Positions 24,240 to 34,969 of a stretch of 64,000 nt of DNA are shown here, in pieces. The first letter of the stretch is position 1. Each line of letters begins with the position of its first letter. Under the pieces are notes generated by a model, which was not told where the DNA came from, did not search any database, and worked only from the letters and a program-made list of their open reading frames with translations. Position numbers and translations under genes: made by a program. Source of the stretch: Microcebus murinus (taxonomy: Eukaryota > Chordata > Mammalia > Primates > Cheirogaleidae); assembly GCF_040939455.1 (NCBI RefSeq), contig NC_134129.1, positions 15,882,001 to 15,946,000 on the forward strand. Reading direction: 5' to 3'.

Positions 24240-24345
24240 CTATAGCTACAGATATAGAGGTCTGTAGATACATAGATCTGTAGAGATATCAATATCTATA
24301 TCTATCTATATATCTGTAGATCTATATCTGCAGATATACTCAGGA
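24240..24345 (+). repeat. GATA/CTAT-rich block with self-complementarity
   Basis: TAGATACATAGATCTGTAGA is followed by ATCTATATCTATCTATATAT and CTGTAGATCTATATCTGCAG. The GATA-rich and TATC-rich halves can pair, so a hairpin is possible. Confidence 0.75.
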
Positions 24346-24365
24346 CATGCAACATTGATACAATT

Positions 24366-24415
24366 CTATTTTACATTACTAATTTACAGTCCATTCTTAT
24401 AATTGCCCAAATTGA
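24366..24415 (+). repeat. 50-bp block shared with 2353-2402
   Basis: Matches the minus strand of 2353-2402 at about 45 of 50 positions. Here the Alu target duplication CCCAAATTGACC overlaps its right end, and after the Alu the underlying sequence continues ACCAATAATGTCCTTTC, so the block belongs to a longer older sequence. Confidence 0.65.
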
Positions 24416-24417
24416 CC

Positions 24418-24767
24418 GACTGGACGCAGTGGCTCACGCCTGTAATCCTAGCACTCTGGGAGGCAGAGGCAGGAGGATTGCTCAAGGTCAGGAGTTCTAA
24501 ACCAGCCTGAGCAAGAGTGAGATCCCGTCTCTACTAAAAATAGAAAGAAATTAATTGGCCAACTAAAAATATATAGAAAAAAAAATTAGCCAGGCACGGT
24601 GACACGTGCCTGTAGTCCCAGCTACTTGGGAGGCTGAGGCAGGAGGATCGCTTGAGCCCAGGAGTTGGACGTTGTTGTGAGCGAGGCTGACGCCACGGCA
24701 CTCACTCTAGCCTGGGCAACAGAGTGAGACTCTGCCTCAAACAAACAAACAAAAAACTCCCAAAAAA
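24418..24767 (+). mobile_element. Alu, sense
   Basis: Full dimer with a degraded head (GACTGGACGCAGTGG). Target duplication CCCAAATTGACC lies at 24406-24417 and 24768-24779. The tail contains (CAAA)n. Confidence 0.97.
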
Positions 24768-24799
24768 CCCAAATTGACCAATAATGTCCTTTCTAGTCT

Positions 24800-25690
24800 C
24801 TTTATAAATTTTTAATATATTGACAAATGATGGTTGGATATATTTATAAGATACAAAGTGATGCTATGAATTTTTTAATACAATGTAGAATGATTAAATC
24901 AAGCTAATTACCAGACCTATCACTTCAAGTATTGAACATTTTTTTTATAATGAGAGCAAAGTTTTTCTTGTGATGTCCTTGTTTAGCATTAGAATCAGGG
25001 TAGTACAGGTCTCATAAAAAGAGTTTGGGAGTATTGCCTCCTTTTCAATTTTGGGGGAAATTTTATGAAAAATTAGTATTAGCTCTTCTTTAAATATTTG
25101 ATAGAATTCAGCAGTGAAGCTGCCAGTCCTGGGTTTCTCTTTGATATGAGACTTTTCATTACGGATTCAAGCTTCTTGCCTATTATTGGTCTGTTCAGAT
25201 TTTCTATTTGTCCATGATTCACTCTTGGGAGATTGCATATGCGGCTAGGAATTTATCCATTTGTTCAATGTTACCCAATTTTTTGGCATATGATTATTCA
25301 TAATAGTCTCTTATGATTCTTTGTATTTCTGTGGTGTCGGTTGTAATGTCTCGTTCGACGTTTATGATTCTATTTGAAATTTTTCTTTCTCTTCCTAGGT
25401 TAGTCTAGCTAACAGTTTGTCAATTTTGTTACTCTTTTCAACTAACCACTCTTAGTTTCGTTGATCTTTTCTATTGTTTTTCTGGTCTCTATTTCATTTA
25501 TTTCTGCCTGATCTTTATTATAGCCTTCCTTCTGCTATTGGGCTCAGTTTGTACTTCTTTTCCTACTTCTCTGAGGCATAACATTACATTGTTTATTTGC
25601 AGTCTTTCTTTTTTTGATGTAGGTGTATATTGCTATCAACTTTCCTGTTAGAATTTTGCTTTTGCTGTGTCTCATAAGTTTCGACATGCT
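24800..25690 (-). mobile_element. L1 ORF2 fragment, antisense
   Basis: GAATTCAGCAGTGAAGCTGC, TCCTGGGTTTCTCTTTGATA, TTGTCAATTTTGTTACTCTT and CGTTGATCTTTTCTATTG are antisense landmarks of the L1 reverse transcriptase region. Many stops and indels make it a dead fragment. The left edge (24800-24950) is less certain. Confidence 0.8.
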
Positions 25691-25739
25691 GTTTCTCCAT
25701 TTCTGTTTGTCTGAAGATAGATTACAAAAGGGCAGAAAA

Positions 25740-25895
25740 AAACTTTGGCGGGGTGTGATGGTTATGTTTATTATCTTGACTGTGATGATGGTTTCACAAG
25801 TATTTCATATGTCAAAACTTATCAAATTGTACACTTTAAATATATGACATTTTTAGTGTGTTAATTTATCTGAATAAGCTATTAAGGAAAAAAAG
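25740..25895 (+). mobile_element. L1 3' end, sense
   Basis: GGTTATGTTTATTATCTTGA, GATGGTTTCACAAGTATTTC, AAACTTATCAAATTGTACAC and a final A-rich piece match an old L1 3' UTR. It lies in opposite orientation to the ORF2 fragment beside it, so the two are an inverted L1 or two insertions. Confidence 0.75.
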
Positions 25896-26044
25896 GAGGA
25901 TGGTTGTAAACACCTGCCCTATTAAATAGAGTTCATGCAACATCCTCCACAATCTGGTTCCTTACTGCCTTTGTTTAGATACTCAGTCTTCCCCTGGGAT
26001 CCCAATGGTTTAAATTAATGATGATGGTTTTATTCTGTTTTTTT

Positions 26045-26465
26045 TTTTTTTCTTTCCAGGGTTTAAGCATGGACATACATAGCTATTCTAGACAATGAGA
26101 TATGAGGGAAAGCCTATGGGAAGACTTCTGGGAAAGGATTACTTGCTTTGAAGAAAGACAAACAGAAAGAGAAGTACCCTTTGCTTCCTTTTGGCATGAG
26201 TGCTTCCAAATGTGATGTCTGGAGTTACTGCAGCCATCTTATGACCATGAGGCTTAGTGACCTGGAAACATAACCAATACATGCAAGAGGGCAAAATAGA
26301 GACATGGGAAGAAACTGGTCTTTGATAACATCATACAGCTGTTGAATTGGCTAATCTGAACTATCTCTAGACTCTATATGATGTGATATAAGTACCTTTA
26401 TCAGGTAAGGCCAGTGAGTTTAGGTTTTTGCTACACATAGCTAAAAGCATTCTAACTGATACATT
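26045..26465 (+). mobile_element. Ancient interspersed repeat, same family as 3043-3340
   Basis: GGAAAGGATTACTTGCTTTG, AATGTGATGTCTGGAGTTAC, TGCAGCCATCTTATGACCAT and the 3' end AAAAGCATTCTAACTGATAC are in a consistent order. The name is not determined. Confidence 0.5.
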
Positions 26466-26725
26466 GTTTATCTTTTAAAGACTCAGCTCAAGCATGGCCT
26501 CCTCTGAGAAGCCTTTCCTGGTAGCTACTCCTTCCCAGGCCTAGACTAGGGTATATAACCCACCTTTGAGGACATCCTCTTATGGTCCTTTTATGGCATG
26601 GGTAATTCTCTTAAGTACATTTCTCCTCCTGCATCGGATTGGCAATTTCTCAGGACAGGGCTACGTTTCATTCATTTCTATTTCACCAGACCCGAGAAAA
26701 CAATTAACACATAGTAGGCAGGTAG
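26466..26725 (+). mobile_element. L2 LINE 3' end
   Basis: CAGCTCAAGCATGGCCTCCT, GAGAAGCCTTTCCTGG, CAGGACAGGGCTACG and ACACATAGTAGGCAG follow the L2 3' end. Confidence 0.8.
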
Positions 26726-27304
26726 GCAGGTAATACATACAGATCTCTTCTCTCCACGGTCTAGACACCACCCTCCAATTTCTACCCACGCTGGCCTTGG
26801 CTCTCTGGGGAAGCCTCAGCTTCTTTGTCCATAGTGTGACAGACTGAAGGGACCTTGACCTCCCACCTCTTCCTTCCCTGCCCCCTCCCCCTAGTCCACT
26901 TGGGATTATTTTTCTACCCATGTCTTGGCTCAAGTTTGCCAAGATTTCCAAGTTCTCGCTGTGTCTTGCTATTTCCCAACTGCACCAACTGCAACGATGT
27001 TAGCAGGTAATATTTCTCAGCTCCGGGATTTTTACCACCGAGAAGGATGTGAACTGAGAACGGGCCAAGCCCCCCAGCCCCTGGGGGCTCCTGATGGACA
27101 TTTTCCTTCCCTTCCTCGGAGCCTCAGGCTGGAGGCAACAGTATTCATCATTTCTTTGGCTGCAAACCGTGCAAGATGATGGTTTCCATTTTCAGGAGAA
27201 AAGGACTTCTCTTTAAAATCTGTAATATGAAATGGCATATCCTCCCCTCGCCTTCCTCTCTCTGTCTCTCTCTCTGTCTGTGTTTTTTCAGTATCTTCCC
27301 AGAT
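26726..27304. other. Unassigned sequence
   Basis: A CT-rich stretch at 27250-27285 is the only simple feature. Two mirrored short open frames near 26925-27238 show no recognised domain. Confidence 0.35.
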
Positions 27305-27535
27305 TAGTGCTTAAAAATACGGGCTCTAGAAATAAACAACCTGGTCTTGGATCCTTGTTCCATCACTTTATAGCTATGTAGTCTTTGGGAAGAAACTTGA
27401 CCTTCTTGTACCTTGGCTCTTTCACCCCAAAAGTGGTGATAATTATGCTATATGTATCATACAGAGCTGTTTTAAGTATTAAAACATAATATGTAAGAGC
27501 TCATAAGCATGCTTAGTATAAGGTGAGTACAATAT
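27305..27535 (+). mobile_element. MIR
   Basis: ACGGGCTCTAGAAATAAAC, GGATCCTTGTTCCATCACTT, TATAGCTATGTAGTCTTTGG and GTGGTGATAATTATGC follow MIR order. Confidence 0.8.
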
Positions 27536-27544
27536 ATAGGTGTT

Positions 27545-27875
27545 CAGTATTATATTACCATTACCACTGATATTATTACAAGCTAGCATTATTGGGCACA
27601 TACTATTTACTATGGGCCTCATATTTAACTATACTAAGCTCTTTAAATACACTAGTCCCATTAATCTTCATTATATCCTAAGAGACGGGTTTAAAATAAA
27701 CCCAGATTTTGAGTGCTATATAGCAGGCAATTTTTATAAGCACTGTACCCTGATTTGATTATTTAATTTTCACAACAAGCCTATAAGGTAGTTACCATTA
27801 AGGTGCATCCATCATCCATGGTGAAACTGAGGCTCAGATTAAGTGTGTTGCCTACAGCCAAGACTTCGATTCAGG
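27545..27875 (-). mobile_element. MIR, antisense, possibly two copies in tandem
   Basis: The segment GCATTATTGGGCACATACTA to TCATTATATCCTAAGAGACG is followed by a second antisense MIR signature (TATTTAATTTTCACAACAAG, GGTGAAACTGAGGCTCAGAT). The length exceeds one MIR. Confidence 0.65.
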
Positions 27876-27885
27876 GTGGTCTAAA

Positions 27886-27953
27886 CCTGTGGTTCTCAAA
27901 TGTCAGTATGTGTCAGAATCACATACTGGTGGTCTTGTTAAAACACAAATTGC
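27886..27953 (+). mobile_element. MER5A-like hAT element, part 1
   Basis: CCTGTGGTTCTCAAATGTCA and CAGAATCACATACTGGTGG start a MER5A-type element, which an Alu interrupts. Confidence 0.8.
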
Positions 27954-28275
27954 AGCCAGGCACTGTGGCTCACGCCTGTCATCCTAGCACTCTGGGAGGC
28001 CGAGGCGGGAGGATCGCTCGAGGACAGGAGTTTGAAACCAGCCTGAGCAAGATCGAGACCCCGTCTCTACTATAAATAGAAAGAAATTAATTGGCCAACT
28101 AAAAATATATAGAAAAACTTAGCCGGGCATGGTGGCGCATGCCTGTAGTCCCAGCTACTCTGGAGGCTGAGGCAGGAGGATCGCTTGAGCCCAGGAGATT
28201 GAGGTTGCTGTGAGCTAGGCTGACACCATGGTACTCTAGCCTGGGCAACAGAGTGAGACTCGAAAACAAAACAAA
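27954..28275 (+). mobile_element. Alu, sense, inside MER5A-like element
   Basis: Dimeric Alu with head AGCCAGGCACTGTGG and tail AAAACAAAACAAAAA. A worn target duplication around ACACAAATT is seen at 27943-27951 and near 28282. Confidence 0.95.
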
Positions 28276-28408
28276 AAGCCCCACAAATTTCTGGGTCCTA
28301 CCCCCAGAGTCTCTGATTCTGGGTGGGGTCTGAGAATTTGCATTTCTATTAAGTTCTCGGGTGATATTGACACTGCTGGTCTGGGGGTCACGTTTTGAGA
28401 TTCACGAT
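28276..28408 (+). mobile_element. MER5A-like hAT element, part 2
   Basis: CTACCCCCAGAGTCTCTGAT, GAATTTGCATTTCTATTAAG and CGTTTTGAGATTCACG complete the element. Confidence 0.8.
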
Positions 28409-28654
28409 CTTGGTGGCAGGTGCCGTTTTATCCTTAGAATAGGCACAATCCTGTAGTTGATGTTCTTAAATTCTGCCAAGAAATCTTAACTAAGGGCCAT
28501 GCTGCTCATCCAGGAATTGAGAGAAACATTTTATGCTCATCATTCCACCCGAGTGTCCCAAGGGACATTACCATTTCAGCTCAAAGTCTTCCTGACATGC
28601 TGGTTTCAAGATAGTGCTGGTCTTTGATAGTGTGTTATTTTTTTTTAAGTACAG

Positions 28655-28897
28655 TACAACCATCTCCATTGATTCCAAAAGAGTGAAGTCGTCTTCTTCT
28701 GGAACATCATCATCACTCTCCAAACCCCGAATCCCATCCTGAATTTCTTGCGACTCTTATTTCCTTTAGAACCACTGGCCCCGATCTCTCCTGTGGAGCA
28801 CTAGAGCTCTCACAGGGCAGATGAGAAGGGCTGCTCGTGTCCTTTCCCACTCCTGGAAGGACGTGCATGGGTTGTGCAGATGCGCTGTGCAGCCACG
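28655..28897 (-). pseudogene. Broken copy of the transposon reading frame (copy B)
   Basis: Same segment as the open frames in copies A, C and D. Here one extra base follows the THACR region, another sits in the AAGGAAATAAGAG stretch, and the terminal TAG has become GAG. The frame is therefore lost. Confidence 0.65.
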
Positions 28898-29200
28898 CCC
28901 ATCACTAGGGCTGATTTTCATAGCCACGCCCATCACTAGGGCTGATTTTCATGGCCACGCCCATCACTAGGGCTGATTTTCATAGCCACGCCCATCACTA
29001 GGGCTGATTTTCATGGCCACGCCCATCACTAGGGCTGATTTTCATGGCCACGCCCATCACTAGGGCTGATTTTCATAGCCATGCCCCCCACTAGGGCTGA
29101 TTTTCATAGCCACGCCCACCACTAGGGCTTATTTTCATAGCCACGCCCACCACTAGGACTGATTTTCATAGCCATGCCCATCACTAGGGCTGATTTTCGG
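28891..29200 (-). repeat. 31-bp minisatellite inside transposon copy B (10 units)
   Basis: Ten head-to-tail units read AGCCACGCCCATCACTAGGG then CTGATTTTCAT on the plus strand. Variants alternate AGCC/GGCC at the unit start, and units 7 to 9 share other changes. This is the longest array of the four copies. Confidence 0.95.
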
Positions 29201-29283
29201 GGTAGGGCTTCTATGTTGCACATGCTAGACATCCTGCTGGGGCTTATTTTATGGGTAGCTCTGATTTTCAGGGAAACACGGTA

Positions 29284-30095
<812 letters not shown>

Positions 30096-30329
30096 CTGCT
30101 TCGCTTTTTTTAATGAGCATGAATCAATTTTATATTTAAAAAAATTAAATCGCCCCACCCCTACCCCTACCTTTCTAAAAAGAATCTTCCTTTCTCTTTC
30201 TTCTCTGGCCATTCCCTGCTTCGTGGAGGTATTTCTGCTCCTTGGGGCTGGGTTCTGCCCAGGACAACTGCTGTCAGGCTCCAGCCGGATGAGATGATTC
30301 CAGAAAAACACGGAGACGGTACTAACAGG

Positions 30330-30455
30330 GCTGGGAGGTGGGAGACCTGAGTTGTCTGTCTTATTTTTGCCTCCTTCGCACGATAGGATCTCGGGCCACT
30401 CAACCTCTCTGAACGCTGTTTTCTTTATTTGTGAATGAGGCCATAGGGCAAGGCT
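30330..30455 (+). mobile_element. MIR fragment
   Basis: GGGCCACTCAACCTCTCTGA and TTTCTTTATTTGTGAATGAG follow the MIR centre. Confidence 0.55.
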
Positions 30456-31009
30456 CCTTCTAAGGCCCGCTTGAGGCTGAGCCAGTGACCTTCTCCTGTC
30501 CAGCAGCTTCCCAACCCCCTCCCTGGCTCCTGAGACCCCTCTCCCCCCTTATATGGGGAGCTCAGCGCCCCCCTTTCACACCAGCTAGGTGTCGCTGACG
30601 CTGATGGATCCAGAGGGCTTTATTCCCCCTCCGATCTGCCCTATTCGGGGGCTGCTATCGGCCGTCGCGCCTCTCAGCCCCGCCCGTGTTATCCAGATGG
30701 CTCCGTGGGGCTGGAAAACAGCCGCTCCAAGCCACCAAGGGGCAGCTGTCTTTGCCTAGATGGAAAGTGGGTCTCCCTGAATAATCCTGTCCCTCGAACA
30801 CCGGGGTGGCTCCCGAGTTGAGCCTAGAGACACTGCAGGTCAGGGCACCTGTCTGCAGAAGGACTGTAGTCCCAGGCCTAATGGCCAGCTATTCGTTTAC
30901 AAACATATAACTTCATGAACTTGGCATTGCGTGTGTGCGCGTGTGCATGCGTGTGCACACGTGACTACCTTTTGCTAAGCACTCCCCCTGTCCTGCCAGC
31001 ATGCTCGAG
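30456..31009. other. Unassigned CpG-containing sequence with a CArG motif
   Basis: 30540-30740 is relatively CpG-rich (TCGGCCGTCGCGCC) and has no recognised repeat. A perfect CArG box is listed separately. A mixed TG/CG alternating stretch at 30929-30963 could adopt Z-DNA. Confidence 0.4.
30547..30556 (+). promoter_or_regulatory. Candidate SRF CArG box
   Basis: CCTTATATGG fits CC(A/T)6GG exactly and sits in a repeat-free GC-rich stretch. A 10-bp match can occur by chance, so this is only a candidate. Confidence 0.3.
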
Positions 31010-31150
31010 GCTTCACGTGGGATATGTCGTCTAATCCTAACAACTCGGAGAGCGATGTGTCATTAAGCCCATTTTACAGATGAGGAAAACTGAGACTCAG
31101 AGAGAGAAAGCAACTCGCGATCTCACTTAAGCGTCTTAAGAACTTGAGTC
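31010..31150 (-). mobile_element. MIR fragment, antisense
   Basis: GTCGTCTAATCCTAACAACT and CCCATTTTACAGATGAGGAA followed by ACTGAGACTCAGAGAG are antisense MIR. Confidence 0.75.
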
Positions 31151-32249
31151 GAAGGGTGACACACGGAGACTTTGTTCCCCTAGATCAAGCCTGTCCCTTT
31201 GTTTTGCTTTTGGCAACGACATAACGCATCACCCAGAACACCCCAGTGAATACTAAATGAGGGTGAAATTCATCGCTGATCTTTTCTCAGTTCTTCCCTG
31301 CTGTGCTCCCCGACTCCTGCCCAACCACCACCCAAATTCCATTATCCCCACTCTCTTTCTTCAGCAGATGTTTGTTTAAATAAATAAAAACCTTCTGGTT
31401 GCATTTGCCAAGCTGTGGCGGCTGGGGTGGGGGGGAGGGGCCGGTGCTGAGAAGACAAGGTCCAAAGTCAATGTTTACGTGCCATTTCAAGTCTGGTCTG
31501 TGCCTGTGTCCGAAGTTGGCACAAATCTCTGCCTTAATTTTGTTGATTTGGACACTTTTTAGAGAATATCCAATATGAGCTTCACCGGGGTCCATTTTCC
31601 AGCGACAAGGTTCCCCTTATCTCGAGTGCTGCTGTTCCTAAAATCATAAGCACATGTCCTGCCGCTACGGAAAATGAATTTATCCGACAACAGGCTGCCA
31701 CGGAGGAGGGCAGCGTGCAAAACAGGAAACCATCTGCAAATGCTTCCATGCTCCTGCAGGAGACAAATTACTTTGCACTTTTTTTTTTTTTTTTCACTAG
31801 GAGCAACTGCAGGAGTTCGTATTCTAGTTCCTTAGACTTATAACACCCTAATCGGTACCCATATGTCAGACTATCATATTCCTTCCAGTGCTGTAAGTCT
31901 GCTGCAAGATGGAGTTGGGGGAGAAAATGGAATAATTGAGTTCTCCTTTGGATGAGACGACTCCACGTGAAAATGCACAGACCCGTCTCTAAGCCGCTTG
32001 GCCATTACCTTTACTCGTTCACGGCCCCTGTTAGGGCCTCTCATGCTCCCATCCAAAACCCCACCCAGCCCTCGCCCTCTCCCCCACAATGGGAAAGCCC
32101 CCAGATCACTTCCTCGTGAGCCTAAAGATTGTTCTAAGGCCCCTGGTTCATTGTGCAACACCCCAGAAGGCACACGCCAGCTTTTCAAGAGGACTCGAGA
32201 AACTAATTCGTCACTGTTGAATGCAAAGATCTTTTCTGGGAGGGGGGAA
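31151..32249. other. Unassigned sequence, repeat-poor
   Basis: 31350-31620 has forkhead-like words (TGTTTGTTTAAATAAATAAA, CAATGTTTACG) and no recognised repeat. It is a reasonable place to look for a conserved non-coding element. A T-run lies at 31779-31794. Confidence 0.35.
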
Positions 32250-32590
32250 ATGAACTGAATGTGTGTGTGCCCCCAAATTCATATATTGAAACCCTCACCT
32301 CCCCTGAGGTGGTAGTGTTAGGTGGGGGGACGTTTAGAGGTGATCAGATCTCGATCGTGGAGCCCTTACGCATGGAATTGGTCCCCCCCAAGCGGAGGCC
32401 TTAGGGACCGAGCCAGCTCTTTCCACCACGTGAGGCTGGCAGGTGCCAAGGGCGGTCACTAGACGCTGGAACTGCGGGCACCTTGATCTTGGACTTCCCA
32501 GCCACCGGAACTGTGGGAAACAAAATTCTGCCATCGATAAGCCCCCCCGGTCCGTGGCAGTCTGTCTCCTTCACTCTGCACCCCAGCACC
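32250..32590 (+). mobile_element. MST/MLT1-type MaLR LTR
   Basis: GTGCCCCCAAATTCATATAT, GAAACCCTCACCTCCCC, CCTTGATCTTGGACTTCCCA and GCCACCGGAACTGTGGGAAA are in MaLR LTR order. The 3' end is worn. Confidence 0.85.
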
Positions 32591-33560
32591 TAAGACAAAG
32601 CCAGGCTCGTTCTTGGAGCCCCGCCAACATTCACTGCATTAGGGAACAAATAGATGACAGTGGCCACTTGCACTGGTGGCCTGTCTGCGTGTCTCTCTTT
32701 CTGGTAGGGACACCTTGAGCTCTCTTCGGGGGGTGGGGGGTGGCTCTCCTTTCTTCTCTTGTTGCACGTGGCCCAGGTAAACCTGGTCTGTCTTCTGTCC
32801 CCAGCTCCAAGCCTGAGCACGTGTCCCCGGCCGGCACTGTGGGCCACACGGGTTCCGAGATGACACGTGATCCAGGGAGAAGCCCAGGCAGGGTCAGTCT
32901 GCAGGCTCCTTTGGGAACTCCGGGGAGAAGGAGCTTTCCTGCTGGGACTGCCACCTCGAAGGGTCGTGTGAGCTGGCAGCTCTCGGGGTTCATCGCACGA
33001 GCTGTGGACTTCTGAGAGATCGAGTTCTCCATGGCGTCGTTAAACCCTTAGGTCCGACTACACCCGGGCCCCAGAGTCCCCTGGAGTTTTTAATCCTCTG
33101 ACCCAATAAATCCTCTTAAGCCAATTGGGTGTCCAGAAATCTACTGTTTAAAAATAATACTAAAATAAAGAGACAAGGAAATGCCAATGAGTTTACCACC
33201 CTGGCAACTGTGGTTTCTATTAAAATATGTCAGCACTTAATTAGGACTCATCAAGAATCAGGGTGCTGTTTCAAAGGGACCCCAAAAATATGACAATGTA
33301 AACAAGACGGACATTTTCACCCCATGCAGAAGGCCGGGGGGAGGTCTAGGGCTTTCACTGGGACTTGACTAGGATTTGATCTTGTTACTTGGCCATCCTC
33401 AAAATGCAACTTCTCTTCATGGTCAAGTTCATGCGATCATGTTTCTTCCCACCAGCTGGAAAGGAAAAGGGAGGAAGAGGAACGTGGGTACAGACTCTTT
33501 AAAAGGCCATCACCTTGGAGAAAGGTCCAGGTGAGCAGATCATAAAAGAAGCCAAATACA
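32591..33560. other. Unassigned sequence
   Basis: It is GC-rich to about 33050, then AT-rich. Open frames of 133 codons (minus strand) and 91 codons (plus strand) mirror each other at 32631-33032, with no recognised domain. Confidence 0.35.
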
Positions 33561-33561
33561 A

Positions 33562-33668
33562 TCCTTCCTTCCTTCCTTCCTTCCTTCCTTCCTTCCTTCC
33601 TTCCTTCCTTCCTTCCTTCCTTCCTTCCTTCCTTCCTTCCTTCCTCCCTCCCTCCCTCCCTCCCTCCG
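33562..33668 (+). repeat. (TTCC)n / (TCCC)n microsatellite
   Basis: About 20 TTCC units pass into six CTCC units. The reverse strand gives a spurious EGRK-repeat open frame. Confidence 0.98.
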
Positions 33669-34023
33669 TTGTTGTTTCTTCCCTCTTTCTCTCTGTAAGC
33701 ATTTATCAAACACCCACTCTATAGTAAGTACAGTGTTGAGTGCTGGGTATATAACATTAAATACGGCTCACTCAGTTCTCACCTTCTTGCAGCTTACACT
33801 TCTGAGTAAGGTGTTTTAAAATCTTAGCAGTCCAATTTCAGATGGTGGCAGCTCCCAGGGAAAAATCTGGGTCTTTCTTTTTTTTACAAGATTTGGAAAT
33901 CCCAGCCACTCTAAACTTCTAAGAGCTGGTGGCTTCCAGTCTTCTGATCCCCAGGCCTGCCAAACCAGGAAAATATATGCTGGCCCCATTTACATTTTGA
34001 GTGACATCACTCCTGTGCCTGTA
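33669..34023. other. Unassigned sequence
   Basis: 33690-33800 (CACTCTATAGTAAGTACAGT, CTTCTTGCAGCTTACAC) resembles a generic old repeat. Nothing else is recognised. Confidence 0.35.
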
Positions 34024-34179
34024 CAGTCATGTGTGTATAACAATGTCTCAGTCAACACTGGAGCACATATATGACAGTGGCCCCAATGGTTATAATGCCA
34101 TATGTTTGCCATACCTTTTCTATGTTTAGATACACAAATATATACCATTGTATTACAATTGCCTACAGCATTCAGTATA
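34024..34179 (+). mobile_element. Tigger/MER44-like element, left part
   Basis: It starts CAGTCATGTGTGTATAAC after a TA and runs through TACCTTTTCTATGTTTAGAT to CCTACAGCATTCAGTATA. Transposon copy C splits it; it ends at 34866 with AAGCAATAACTG plus TA. Only terminal regions remain, so it is non-autonomous. Confidence 0.8.
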
Positions 34180-34269
34180 CTGTGTTTCCCCGAAAATAAG
34201 ACCTACCCATCAAATAAGCCCTTGCAGGATGTCTAAGCATGTGCGCAATAGAAGCCCTACCCTGAAAAT

Positions 34270-34354
34270 CAGCCCTAGTGATGGGCGTGGCTATGAAAAT
34301 CAGTCCTAGTGGTGGGCGTGGCTATGAAAATCAGCCCTAGTGACGGGCATGGCT
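34270..34354 (+). repeat. 31-bp minisatellite inside transposon copy C (3 units)
   Basis: Three units of the array found in copies A, B and D; the last one is cut short by the junction with the reading frame. Confidence 0.88.
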
Positions 34355-34579
34355 GTGCAGCGCATCTGCACAACCCATGCGTGTCATCGAGGAGCGGGAA
34401 AGGACACGAGCAGCCCTTCTCATCCGCCCCGTGAGAGCTCTAGTGCTCCACAGGAGAGATCGGGGCCAGTGGTTCTAAAGGAAATAGAGTTACAAGACAT
34501 TCAGGATGGGATTCGGGGTTTGGAGAGTGATGATGATGTTCCAGAAGAAGACGACTTCACTCTATTTGAACCAATGTAG
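34349..34579 (+). CDS. Short conserved reading frame in transposon copy C (76 aa)
   Basis: It starts at an ATG (MAVQRICTTHACHRG) and ends with PEEDDFTLFEPM before TAG. Against copy A the acidic tail has one more residue, from a 3-bp difference that keeps frame. See the copy A entry for the possible origin. Confidence 0.4.
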   Translation: MAVQRICTTHACHRGAGKDTSSPSHPPRESSSAPQERSGPVVLKEIELQDIQDGIRGLESDDDVPEEDDFTLFEPM

Positions 34580-34688
34580 ATGGTTGTACTGTCCTTAAAA
34601 AAAAACACATCCCCTGAAAATAAGCCCTAGGGTGTCCTCTTGAGGAAAAATAAACATAAGACCCTGTCTTATATTTGGGGAAACACAG

Positions 34689-34866
34689 TAGTAACATGCC
34701 GTACAGGTTTGTAGTGGAGGAGCAATAGTCTATACTGTATAGCCTAGGTGTGCAGTACCCTGTACCATCTAGGTTTGTGTAAGGAAACTCTAAGATGTTC
34801 AGACCATGATGGAATCACCTAACAATGCAGTTCTTGGAACGTGTCCCCATCATTAAGCAATAACTG
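34689..34866 (+). mobile_element. Tigger/MER44-like element, right part
   Basis: GTAACATGCCGTACAGGTTT, ATAGCCTAGGTGTGCAGTAC and GTGTCCCCATCATTAAGCAA finish the element with an inverted terminus and TA. Confidence 0.8.
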
Positions 34867-34969
34867 TATTAATTTTCCCCATTACATATGTTATAATATA
34901 AACCTTTGATCTTTAATTATTTTATTAAAGACTTTGTCTCTTCTCAAAGGAATTTCAATCACAAAAAGG

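Larger units (their letters stand above)
28629..29281 (-). mobile_element. TA-target DNA transposon, copy B (one end missing)
   Basis: The right edge carries the intact terminus CAGGGAAACACGG followed by TA. The left edge starts inside the element at GTGTGTTATTTTTTTTTAAG, so about 70 bp with the second inverted repeat are absent compared with copy D. It holds ten 31-bp units and a frameshifted version of the internal reading frame. Without its second terminus it should be immobile. Confidence 0.82.
34180..34688 (+). mobile_element. TA-target DNA transposon, copy C (509 bp, shortest)
   Basis: The termini are CTGTGTTTCCCCGAAAATAA and an inverse ending GGGGAAACACAG, with TA on both sides (34178-34179, 34689-34690). 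The restored target CATTCAGTATAGTAACATG is the expected Tigger/MER44 interior. It has three 31-bp units and an open internal reading frame. The two termini differ from the other copies by the same C-to-T change, so they still match each other. Confidence 0.85.

Noticed and set aside
24955..25690. Reverse-transcriptase gene
   Set aside because: It is an antisense L1 ORF2 fragment with many stops, not a functional gene.
28891..29200. Regular 31-bp direct repeats that look like a CRISPR array
   Set aside because: The units abut with no unique spacers, lie inside a DNA transposon, and the host is a primate. It is a minisatellite.
33437..33709. EGRK-repeat open frames on the minus strand
   Set aside because: Pure translation of the (TTCC)n microsatellite.
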